DNA from: Phlebotomus papatasi
Taxonomy: Eukaryota; Arthropoda; Insecta; Diptera; Psychodidae
Reading direction: 5' to 3'
Assembly (NCBI RefSeq): GCF_024763615.1
Contig: NC_077223.1
Location: 69,378,627 to 69,442,626, forward strand
Length of the DNA stretch: 64,000 nucleotides
The notes under the pieces were generated by a model. It was not told the DNA's origin, made no database searches, and worked only from the letters and a program-made list of their open reading frames with translations. Positions 33,929 through 45,900 of this stretch are shown in pieces. Each line of letters starts with the position of its first letter. Position 1 is the stretch's first letter. The translations under genes were made by a program, and so were the position numbers.

Positions 33929-36900
33929 CTGCAAACAAAAGATGCACATCGTAGTTATTTGTTCAATGGAAATATTAATTGAACTTACCAATTGCTGTTG
34001 TGTTGACATAGATGCGAAAATCGCGTTGATTGTAGATCTGACAATTGCCAATCTTTTCGCATCGATAGTTCCACACCATGCATGTCTGATCGATAATCCA
34101 GCCATAGAGAATGGGTCCGGGAATCAGTCCAAAAAGACTGAACATCATTAGGACAAGTCCCTGTGTAAAGCTCTTATCTTCCACAGAAACGGCTCTGAAA
34201 ATAAAATTGAAATGAATTTTGGAATAAGGGCAGAATCACATTGACAGTAAAATGCTCACCGTAATTCGTTAATTACGCATTTTTATTGCAATTCTTACGC
34301 AAATTTTCCATTACCGTATTACCTTATCTCATACTCGGTGGCACTAGGTGAAAATAATATAAGAAAATTGAAGAAATGAAACGAAAATGCGATAAACGGT
34401 GAGCAAAAAAAAAACTGTACGATTAATTTCTCATACAGTTTTTTTGCTCACCGTTAATCGCATTTACGTTTTATTTCTTCAATTTTCTTATATTATTTTC
34501 ACCTAGTGCCACCGAGTATGAGATAAGGTAATACGGTAATCGAGAATTTGCGTAAGAATTGCAATGAAAATGCGTAAACTAACGAAATACAGTGAGGCTA
34601 TGGCGAGCATTTTACTGTCAATGTGATTCTGTCCCAAAGGTATTAGTGTCAAGAACCAGATTTCCATCCCAAAAATTAGTCTTGTAAATTCGGAGTAAAT
34701 ATTTTTGTTCAATAAATTATTATTTTGGCCAGGAAATAACTTAAAATTGATTTAAAAAAAAACATTTTAAAAAATAGTTAAGATACTAAGTTTAGGGTAA
34801 GATGGGGTAATTTGGAATCATGTCTCATGTGGAACTTCGAGATTTCTTAACAGTTTTAGATGGCAAATGGAAAAAGAGATGGCAAAGCGTCCCAGCTTTG
34901 CGGAATGCTCGAACTCACGAGATAGAGCTCACCGTGAATTAGCTTTTTGCATAATCTTTTGGTATCACTGATCTACTAGAGTTCAAATTCATTCATAAAT
35001 CACAAAAGCATTTGAAAATCAAAAAATCGGTACTTAACCGATTCATTACCGATGAAAACCGATGCAGCCGGGTTCTAAATTGCAATACCTTTCCAAAAAA
35101 TTCAAATTGAACCAAATCGGTTGAGAAATGAGCCTTCCAAAGTGGTTGACCTTAGACCTTCAGTAATTCAAAATGGCGCACTCTTAGAAAAAATTAGTTC
35201 GTACAAGCTCATATGCAGTTATTAGAACTATAAAATATAGTAAATATAGACCCAACTATATATTTAGTTTGGGTAACTAAATGAAATAGTTGACCACAGT
35301 TAGTTAAAGTATCCTCTTCATTTAGTTATCACAACTAAATCAAAATAGTAATGGGTACTATAACATATTAGTTCCAATTACTAAATAAATGGGGTTGATA
35401 CCCATCTTATTGGCTGTAATAACTATATTATATTAGTTGTGGTTACTATATAGCATTCATTGTGATGCATATTTCTTATTAGTTGCTTAAAATTCGAAAG
35501 AGCTTCAACGCATTACTAAAAGGGACAGATAATCCTAACCGGCTTATGTAGGTGAGATTCTTAACGTGAGCTAACTCGGAGTGCATGCAAATTCGATTTG
35601 ATGCTGAAGTAGGGAGACGCCATTCAGTTATCTTGAATCAAATTCGTGAAATTATACAAGTTTTGTATTTGAACCAAAATGTCAAGGATTTGGATGAACT
35701 GACAGAAAAGTGTTATATGGGTGAAATGTAGACCAGAATGTTCTCTATAATTTTGCCGTAGAACTTGAACTCATCGATTACTCAGAAGCCAAGATAAGCG
35801 AGGTTTTTTGTTTCTTAACTCGTTTTTTCATCCAGAGTGCCCCAAGTGTTCATTTGTTGAACTTCAACTAAATCAAAGAATTGTTGTATTTTGTGAGACT
35901 TTCCATTTAAACCCCTATTTTAAGTGTCTTGGTGGAGTAGAGGCAGTCAAATTGGCATCTGAGTGATTTCAAAGCGTTATTATTGGAAAAGTCAATTTTT
36001 TCACACTTAAACGGCAAAATCGGAGTGATAGCGTAGTCTGAGCGGAAAATGATGTATGGACGAAATGTAGAGACAAATGTGCTCTACAATTATGTTGAAG
36101 TAATCATCAAAATCGGTTCAGCGACAGTCGATATAATTGAGGTTATGTGATATTGAAATTGGTTTTTCGACTGTGGCGCCCCTGGTGTTGGTCCCACGAA
36201 GTTCAAATATTCTAGAAAGTTATAGAATTTGGTGAGATCTTTCGTTTAAGCCCTCACTCATCAAAATCGGTCACATAGAACCGGAGATATGATTTTTTGA
36301 ATTTCGTGAACTTTGACCCCTCATATCTCCGGTTCTATTGAAACCACAGCGCGCATACGCACCATTTTGGAAACGTCCTAGACTGGACTACAACATACTA
36401 AAATTTCATTAACTTGCACAATTCCGTTTTTGAGAAAAGTGACTTTGAATTTCGATGAATTTTGACGCTATCACAGCGCCACCTGTGGTGACTTTTTGAA
36501 CTTCCATCTGAAAGTGCTCATCGAGACGAAACCAAAAAGGTAAAATTTAGGTCGCTATGTTAATTAGAACCGGAGATAGAGGCCGGTCAATGTTCGAACT
36601 TTGACCCCTTATAGCTCGGGTCAGGGGTTATGGATCGACTTAAGGTTTTTTTTGTTTGATAGGTATAATCAACGGCTACAACATACTAAATTTTCAGCCC
36701 GATGCACAATGGAATTTTTGAGTTATTTAACTTTTAAGATTTAAAAATTTTCTTTTTAAAAAAAGCGCCCCTAGCGGTGGTTTTATGAACTTGCGATGTT
36801 AGAAGGGGAAGTGGCATTTTACGAGAGCTTTCCAAAAAGCCCTCACTTTTTAAATTCTGACAATTAGAACCGGAGTTATGGCCATTTTAAGAAATTTTTT

Positions 36901-39900
36901 TTGGACCCTTATAGCTCGGGTCAGGGGGGTCGGGGGACCTTAAGTTTGGTATTGATGGAAAGCTCTAAGGCCCAGCTATAACATACTAAAATTTGAGTCC
37001 GCTGAATGCCATAGGGGCGGAGCTATTGAGAAAACAAAAAAAGGGGGGTCTTCAAAATGGCGGAAGGAGGGGTGGGGGGTGGGGGGTCAATGCACCAAGT
37101 TGCAATTTTCACCCGATATATAACCTTTGCCGAAAACCGCAAGTCGATATCTTTTTTAGTTTAGGAGCTATTAAGCTCCAAAGAGCGGCCGGCCGGCCGG
37201 CCGGCCGGCCGGGAACGTAAAAAGGACAGATAATCCTAACCGGCTTATGTAGGTGAGATTCTTAACGTGAGCTAACTCGGAGTGCATGCAAATTCGATTT
37301 GGAGCTGAAGTTGGGAGACGCCATTCAGTTATCTTGAATCAAATTCGTGAAATTATACAAATTTTGTATTTAAACCAAAATATCAAGGATTGGGGTGAAC
37401 TGGCACAAAAGTGATATATGGGTGAAATGTAGACCAGAATGTTCTCTATAATTTTGCCGTAGAACTTGAACTCATCGATTACTCAGAAGCCAAGATAAGC
37501 GAGGTTTTTTGTTTCTTAACTCGTTTTTTCATCCAGAGTGCCCCAAGTAGTCATTTGTTGAACTTCAACTATATCAAAGAATTGTTGTATTTTGCGGGAC
37601 TTTCCATTTAAACCCCTATTTTAAGTGTCTTGGTGGAGTAGAGGCAGTCAAATTGGCATCTGAGTGATTTCAAAGCGTTATTATGGGAAAAATCATTTTT
37701 TTCACACTTAAACGGCAAAATCGGAGTGATAGCGTAGTCTGAGCGGAAAATGATGTATGGACGAAATGTAGAGACAAATGTCCTCTACAATTATGTCGAA
37801 GTAATCATCAAAATCGGTTTAGCGACAGTCGAGATAATTGAGGTTATGTGATATTGAAATTGGTTTTTCGACTGTGGCGCCCTTGGTGTTGGTCCCACGA
37901 AGTTCAAATGTTCTAGAAAGTTGTAGTATTTGGTGAGATCTTTCGTTTAAGCCCTCATTCATCAAAATCGGTCACATAGAACCGGAGATATGATTTTTTG
38001 AATTTCGTGAACTTTGACCCCTCATATCTCCGGTTCTATTGAAACCACAGCGCACATACGCACCATTTTGGAAACGTCCTAGACTGGACTACAACATACT
38101 AAAATTTCATTAACTTGCACAATGCCGTTTTTTGAGAAAAGTGACTTTGAATTTCGATGAATTTTGACGCTATCACAGCGCCACCTGTGGTGACTTTTTG
38201 AACTTCCATCTGAAAGTGCTCATTGAGACGAAACCAAAAAGGTAAAATTTAGGTCGCTATGTTAATTAGAACCGGAGATAGAGGCCGGTCAATGTTCGAA
38301 CTTTGACCCCTTATAGCTCGGGTCAGGGGTTATGGATCGACTTAAGGTTTTTTTTGTTTGATAGGTATAATCAACGGCTACAACATACTAAAATTTCAGC
38401 CCGATGCACAATGGAATTTTTGAGTTATTTAACTTATAAGATTTAAAAATTTTCTTTTTAATAATAGCGCCCCTAGCGGTGGTTTTATGAACTTGCGATG
38501 TTAGAAGGAGAAGTGGAATTTCACGAGAGCTTTCCAAAAAGCCCTCACTTTTTAAATTCTGACAATTAGAACCGGAGTTATGGCCATTTTAAGAAATTTT
38601 TTTTGGACCCTTATAGCTCGGGTCACGGGGGTCGGCGGACCTTAAGTTTGGTATTGATGGAAAGCTCTAAGGCCCAGCTATAACATACTAAAATTTGAGC
38701 CCGCTCGATGCCATAGGGGCGGAGCTATTGAGAAAGCAAAAAAAGGGGGGTCTTCAAAATGGCGGAAGGAGGGGTGGGGGGTGGGAGGTCAATGCACCAA
38801 GTTGCAATTTTCACCCGATATATAACCTTTGCCGAAAACCGCAAGTCGATATCTTTTTTAGTTTAGGAGCTATTAAGCTCCAAAGAGCGGCCGGCCGGCC
38901 GGCCGGCCGGGAACGTAAAATAGCCACATATATATTCGTGATCAGGAAGTGTTGAAACACATTTTGGCCAAGTTTGAGGTCGATCGGACGACATGAAATT
39001 TTGTTAGGATTATAGTAGGTGAGATTGTTAAGAATCTCACCTAATAAAAACCACTCTTTACTATTGGAAAAGTAATCATAACTTTATGAAAATATAGGCC
39101 CATCTATTTACATTGGTTGTGAGAACTAAAAGGAATTAGTGACCAATATTAGTTGGGATAATGATTTCATTTAATTAACACAAGCAAATATAATTGTATG
39201 AAAGCATTATGAAATAATTACCGCAACTTATCCACGTAAATATTGTCTTATATTCTCACTACTAATAAATTTATTATGAGTATAATGTTTTAAGAATATA
39301 AGAACTATTTTAAATAGATTTGATAATAATCGCCCGAACAACTAATTTTCATTAGTAATCACGTCTAAATTTTTCTAAGAGTGCGAATTTTCCGGTCATA
39401 GGTATGTTCGGGCGAAATGTTCGCCTGGACTAGCTCTCAAACATATCCTAAAATCATTAAAAAAGCTTGGGCAAAATTTTGAGAAAAACAAAAAAACATG
39501 ATCTTTGGAATTGAATTTAACGGTTGCTGTTTAATTTGGCGGAGCTGTTAGATACGAGCGGCGAAGGTCGCTGTGTTGGTAGGACTCGTAGGACTATTTG
39601 CCCGTGGAAAGAGAAAAGAGAGAGATACTCAGAGTAGCTCGAACCGTTGACCGACAAAACCGTGGCGTGAGTTGACCTTCTGTTGGTTTGAGAATGAAGA
39701 AGGTAAGATGTCTGACCTGTAGGGAAATTCTGTAACGATATGACAATGTCATATGACAAATTTTATTGGTGTATTCGAGAACAGGACAACATTAAAGCGC
39801 AGTGAGCATCGAATAGCCATTGTAAGAAGCTCTATGAAGTCTATGAAGCTCTTAGTAACTGATATGAATCTAATTTTTGATTATTTTTTCCGAATTTACT

Positions 39901-42900
39901 ACATAAGCATTTTTAAATTTATCATATGACATTGTCATAGCGTTAGAGAATTCCCCTCCTGGAGCATGAATACGGGCTACCCCTCAGGTTGTTCCGGCAT
40001 GTAGGAACCTGGGTTGCTACAATTACTAAATTCCAAATACTAAACACTAATCTTGAATAGGTGTATTTCTTCTCGAAATTTCGTAAATTTTTAATTTTTG
40101 TGATGACTAAGATTATACAATGTCTAAAGAAACAAAGGATAATAATCTCTACGAATGAGATTCAGTACAAAAAAAGCTTTAAGAGTCCTAGGAAAGCAAG
40201 GGAATAAGTGAATCTACGCATATTTGGATTGCTGAAGTCCATTCTCTTTGATGAATTATATGGAAAGTTTCCGGGCTCTTTCAAACGGCCTACACGGTTC
40301 TTTTTCAGAAACAAAAATAAGTAAGTTGTGTTCTTGAAATGAACAAGAATGGCAGTCCTACTACGAAATATCATTATCATCATTTTCAACCGTTTATCCT
40401 TATTGGGATCGCGGGCCCATGACATCAAGGGTAACAGCCCACGCCTGTCGATCCTCCGACACTTCAGGAAGAAGTTCGGGTTCGATCCCAAGGCGCTCCA
40501 AGGCAAAATCCTGAATTTGATTCAGCCACCTTGTCCTAAGTCTACTCCGAGGTCACGGTCTCCTCACAATGGCTTGCATAGTTTTTCTACAAAATCTTTC
40601 TTCATTCATTCGTTGAACATGATCATACCATCGAAGTTGTGATCTCTCAACTCGAAGAAGCAACTCATCGACTCTTAGCTCTTCGCGAACGGCTAGGTTT
40701 CTCATTCGATCTCGGCGAGTCATTCTCTTTACCGCCCGAATGTACCTCATCTCGGCAGCTTGTACTCGAGATCTTATACCTTTCGGTTTATTACCCAAAT
40801 CTCATGACTCTAAGAATGAACACAGATTTGAAAACCGATAATTTATCCGAACGATTAAGCTCGGTTATCCTCACCACGCTTCTGCCGAGCACCCTTATAA
40901 CTGCAGAACTTTGATCGATTCGTGACGAAAGTTCTGCCTCTATCCTACCAGAGATTCTAGTTTAGTTCTAGTTTATTTCTAGTTTAGTTATATAACATAT
41001 ATAAATAATTGTGGAACTAAATTAAATAATTGTAAAACCCAGCTTTCTTTATAAAGATGCGAAAAAAGCATATATCAATGTAGTTCAGAATAGCCCCACT
41101 TCCCTTACCCTTTTTCGTTTCAATTTCCACGTGTGAGGTTAGCCTTTTATAGGTTGATTTAAACTAATTACAGTAGAGTCTCGCTATAGGCCATCGCTCT
41201 ATAGTCCACAATTTATCGACCGTTGATTTCAAAACACTGATTTTAAGTTAGGTTATGTTTTTTAATATGCGAAATTCATAATTATTTTAATATTTTTGGC
41301 AAACTTTATTAAGTAGTTGTGATAATTGTGATCCACAATGAAGAGAGCAAGGACAAGTACCACAATCGCAAAGAAAGTGGAAGGCGTCGAGCAATTTCAA
41401 TACAAAAAGTCGTTGATAATTTTAAAAAATTACATGGACTATAGTGCGACCCAAGTGTCAGATTTGAAACCAAATATGGACTATAGCGAGACTCTACTGT
41501 AACTGTAGAGTTTGTGTTACATCCCAGACGGGTGCAAAGAGCCCCAAAAAATACATCAATGTGGTCTTGGTTTAAGGAGTAGATATACAGTAGACTCTCT
41601 CAAATTCGGGCATTTGGGACCGAAATGTCACCCGAATTAGAGAGAAATTCGGGCGTCAAATTGTTTGAAATGCAACGATTTTTGTTCTTCTGCTTAAGTT
41701 TCCGTACTCCGTACTCATATTTATGGTAAATTTCATGATAACCCCTTATTAATGCAGAAGCCCATCATAACTAAAACAAAACATGGCAAATTTGAGCAAA
41801 TTTGCTTCATTCCAAAACTTCAAAAATATCGATAAACTTTTTTTCAAATTTAACTGCTACCCGAATTCAAAAGTAGTCCGATCTTAAAAGAGCCGAATTA
41901 GCGAGAGTCTACTGTACGTACAGAGTTCCGTACAATCTACGCTGTTTGTTGGAAACGCGAGCGCCAACTGGCGGAAATATTTGAAAATTATGTAAGCCCT
42001 TCCGGCACATTTGTCAGTCTTTTTGTAAAAAGCGTGGCGTGACGTGCAGTTTTATAATTCTTTTGGGAAAGGAATTTGCGTAAGTTAGGATATTTTCTCA
42101 TGTTAAAAACTTATATATTTTAGTAGTATTTATTGTATAGGTTTGGCTGAACTCCTTGGGAGACGATCAAGCTAGGTCCTAAGTCAGGATAAAGAGTTTT
42201 ATAACTTGGTATGTTGAAAGAGAAAATTAGAGAAATTCAATATGGCGATATGAAAATGATTAAATTAAAGGTTGTAAACTCGTGAAATAGCTTGACGTTG
42301 ATGGAAGCAAACGGAGGCCGTTTGAGTTAAAGTAAGAATTGAATTATCTTGTTTAAGGAAATGAATTGAAATGTAGGTTATATTTTAGGAACTATCAACA
42401 CACATAAACAAACACGACTATTTATTGAAATTTTCAGACAATACAGTCCACAATCTCTTGATTTTGTTTGACCCAGGAAACTTGGTCCCCAACACTGTTC
42501 TTCACTTTTTCAGAAATGTAGGGCAAGTTGGTGAAACAGGCAATAAGGCCTACGAATCCCCGATAGTTTTGTGATTCTACGACCAATTTCTTACAAGATT
42601 TTTGAACTATGTGAAGACCATTTGTCAAAGCCATATTAAGACCATATTATTTATGCAAAGTTCATCAAAAGACGCTAAGTGATACTATCCCACATTCCAA
42701 ATTTACATGGAGCATTAATTAATCTTACTCACCTATAATTGACTAGGACATTTCCAATTTTTCCAGTAGCACCCATAAAATTTGTAATACTCGACACCAA
42801 GGCAAACAGAAAGAATCCTTGAGAGCATCCTGCCATACAGGCTCCAGGAATAGCTTTTAATGTTTCCACAGTGGCCTCTAATGTGCTTCGTCGTCTTCTT

Positions 42901-45900
42901 GATAGTATCTCCTGATCTTCAGTGGTTGTTTCTTCTGTCGTAGAAGGGAAATTTGTTGTAGTGTCTGTTGAATTTTCTTCTGAATTTTCCGTAAATTCCA
43001 CTGTGATCTCGTCGTAATCATCAGGAAAGGCTGGTATTACTGGCTGATGCGCTGGAGGTGTCCACTTGAAATAGGTTTTATTGGTCATTGAGATATCCAC
43101 GTGCTTTGGTGCATTTTTAGCCAGACACGAACAATTTGAGTAGAACTTCCCATCTGCATCCCATTCAACACATCCGGCATGACAAGCTGAGAAATAGGTG
43201 ATTCCTGTGGCTTCGTTGCAAATGGGATTGTATGGAACGTCATCGCAGGAACAGTGTCCATTGCAGGCTTTTGTGAGATTGAGGCGTCCATCGACAGGCG
43301 TTGGCATATTCTCATCTGGGCAAGTTAGGAAGAGATAACCAGCTGTCCCTGCTATGTAAATGAAGCCGAGAAAAACATTCCAGAAAAGTAATTTCGAAGC
43401 TGATGGCTTCTGTTTTGTGATCACCCAGCCGGATATTAAGAATCCCGCTACCATTCCGAAAAGATTGATTGGTCCAGCAATAATAGTGGAATCTGATCGA
43501 GTTTTGTGGAATTGTACTTCTATGTATTTAGCAAAGAAGGTCATGTAGCCACTGGCGCCTAAGATATAAAAGATTCCCGAGATGATGTTGAACATGATGA
43601 CTTTGTTGCGAAAGAGTCGAGCTAGAGCTGCAGGGAAGTCCTTCATTTCTGCTTTTTGGGCTATTTGGGGTGGCTGAGGATTCTCTGGAGGGGATTCTGG
43701 GTTTACTTTAGACACTCCCTTGAGCGGTAGGGCTTCTTCAGTAATTGGATTGGCATCTCCATTTGTAACAGCTCGTTTTTTGGGTTTCTTGGGCAGATCT
43801 TTGGGGAACATGCCAATGAGAACAGCAAAGATCATCATGATTGATCCTACGACAATCCATCCCATCCACCAGGCTCCCATCCATCGTGGATCTGATGACG
43901 TGATCAGGGGCGTCTTTGTGGGATCAATGTACATATTGAGAAAGGCATAGGCGACAAAAAAGCCAATCAGAGGTCCAAACATTCTCAAGGAGAAGGCATA
44001 GCCAAGTAGTTGAGGGGTGTTTGTCTTCTTGGTGTTGTCGTCCAAATAAGCCTGTCCCAGGGAGTAGTAGAGAGTATTCCCAATTCCCAAAACAAACTGG
44101 GACAGGAAGATTAGAACTAAAGGTACCACTGTGAAGAGTTCATCACATTCGTGGGATTTCTCGGAATCAAGGGTTAAACAGAGACGCTGGGAACTGCTGC
44201 TGAAGATGTTTGAGGAATTCTGAAAGTCGGATAGTTCAATTAGATCTTATATTAGTGTTCGGTTACCGCTAAAGTCCGTTATGTCAGTTCAAATTTAAAC
44301 ATTGACATACGATTATGCACGAATACCAAACGAAACTCTACAGACTTGTAATAAAGGCTCCATCAGATTCGAGGTTTAACACTTCGTAGAACCCTAACTA
44401 AAAGTGTCACGGAAGGACCAAGTGGCAGCCGCTGCCATTTATCGAATTTTACATAATATTTTGATATTTTTAATTACATTTTAACATTCGGAGCTTTAGT
44501 CAGTTCTTTTCTGGTGTCTGAATCAGAAATTTCATCTCCTTGGGTACTGTATCTAAAGATTTTTAGCCATTCGATGTTTTCATTTTTATCAGAATCATGG
44601 AGTAAGGGAAAGTGGTCGGCTTTTGAATGCGGAAGCCTTTGAATGTTTCAATTTTTCTCTTAATTTTTAAAGCAAAAATTCTACTTTATGAACAATAGTT
44701 AATACTATTAACTATTATCTATTAACTTCGCTTAAGAAAATCGATTTTTAGCTTTGGGAAATAAGAGAAAAATTGAAGTATTCAAAAACTCACGCATTCA
44801 AAGGCATGTCACTTTCCCCCATAATTCTTCTCAATAATTTGCAAAAAAACACTTTCAATTTGTTCTTTTAAGGCTTTTATACACTAACAATCAAGACACT
44901 GCAGAACGTCAAACTCCCATATAAAATTCATATGGCAGCAACTGCCACTTGGTCCTTCTGAGTGCAGTTTTTTGTTTTTGCAATATATTTACATTAATAT
45001 ATAATTTTTATTAAAAATTTTATAACAAAAAAATAGCCAGATAAATTCTGCACGCATTAAATCAGGCATCCAGGCGAAATAATATATTCTTCATTATAAA
45101 AAATTAAATTGAAAACTAAATTGGCAGCGGCTGCCACTAGGATCCTTCCAAGTGTTAAGAACAGGGCTTAGCTATTCCAGCTATGCTCTAATTTTATAAT
45201 AAGTTAGATTTTTGGAAAATTTCAACAAAATAAAAGATAGATATCTGTGATTGAGGTTAAGTCTGTAGTTTAAAAAAAACTATAGAGGTTTAATCTCATT
45301 TCTGAATATGCTTAATTTGTAATCAGAAAGAAAATAAAACAGATAACAAACAAATAAAACCAGCAGAAGGGCTTATAATGCAATAAAATTAGGAAAGTTG
45401 ACCATTACCTAAACCTTAAGTCTTAAGCGGATTACAGACTGAAACCAGGGGCATGACGTTTTCTATATTTCCCATATGTTTCTAGCGTTCCGAAAACACT
45501 TTTGAGTTTATTAGCTATTTTCTGTTATTGTAGAATGAATTAGCAAATAATACAAATACAAAATAAAAGCCAATTTAATATAGAATAGGCAACCGAAAAC
45601 CCCAAATTGGCAACCTATGTAGTTTTGGAAATATCTCGTGAAATGTACGAAAACAGGGAAAAAAATTACACTAAAACTGGTCACATTTTTCTGAGCTAAC
45701 GTCACCCCCTGGGTGAATCCGTACACTTTTTATTTTTCTGAGAAATTTATAAATTAATATTTGTGAATATGAATGGATTTTCGCTTTATTTAAAGCAAAA
45801 TTAACTAAATAATAAAACTGTGGTATAGAAAATATATAAATAAAAATTTAATACTGTATTTATCATTGAAAAGAAATGATGTCTCCATTTGGAGTAGCAA

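Larger units (their letters stand above)
35179..39383. mobile_element. 4.2-kb inverted-repeat element carrying a tandem 1.7-kb insert
   Basis: CACTCTTAGAAAAA at the left end matches TTTTTCTAAGAGTG at the right. CG flanks both ends. Around the insertion point the host sequence (AAAATGGCG, then AATTTTCCGGT) reads through in related copies near 25585, so the empty site can be seen. The inner part from 35522 to 39046 looks like a second, nested element. Confidence 0.6.
34640..42732 (-). other. Rest of OATP intron 3 (repeat-filled)
   Basis: Contains hairpin-family fragments (34870-35178, interrupted, resuming at 39384), the 4.2-kb element, a 235-bp MITE at 39722, a LINE end, two 328-bp MITEs and the 66-aa frame. 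41930-42430 shows no repeat and no clear gene. Confidence 0.8.

Noticed and set aside
36993..38955. Paired 75- and 86-aa frames beginning MSPL.AIGAELLRKQ
   Set aside because: They lie at the same place in the two tandem units, start with a non-ATG codon, and read through the (GGCC)n run into unrelated frames. Conservation is due to duplication, not coding.
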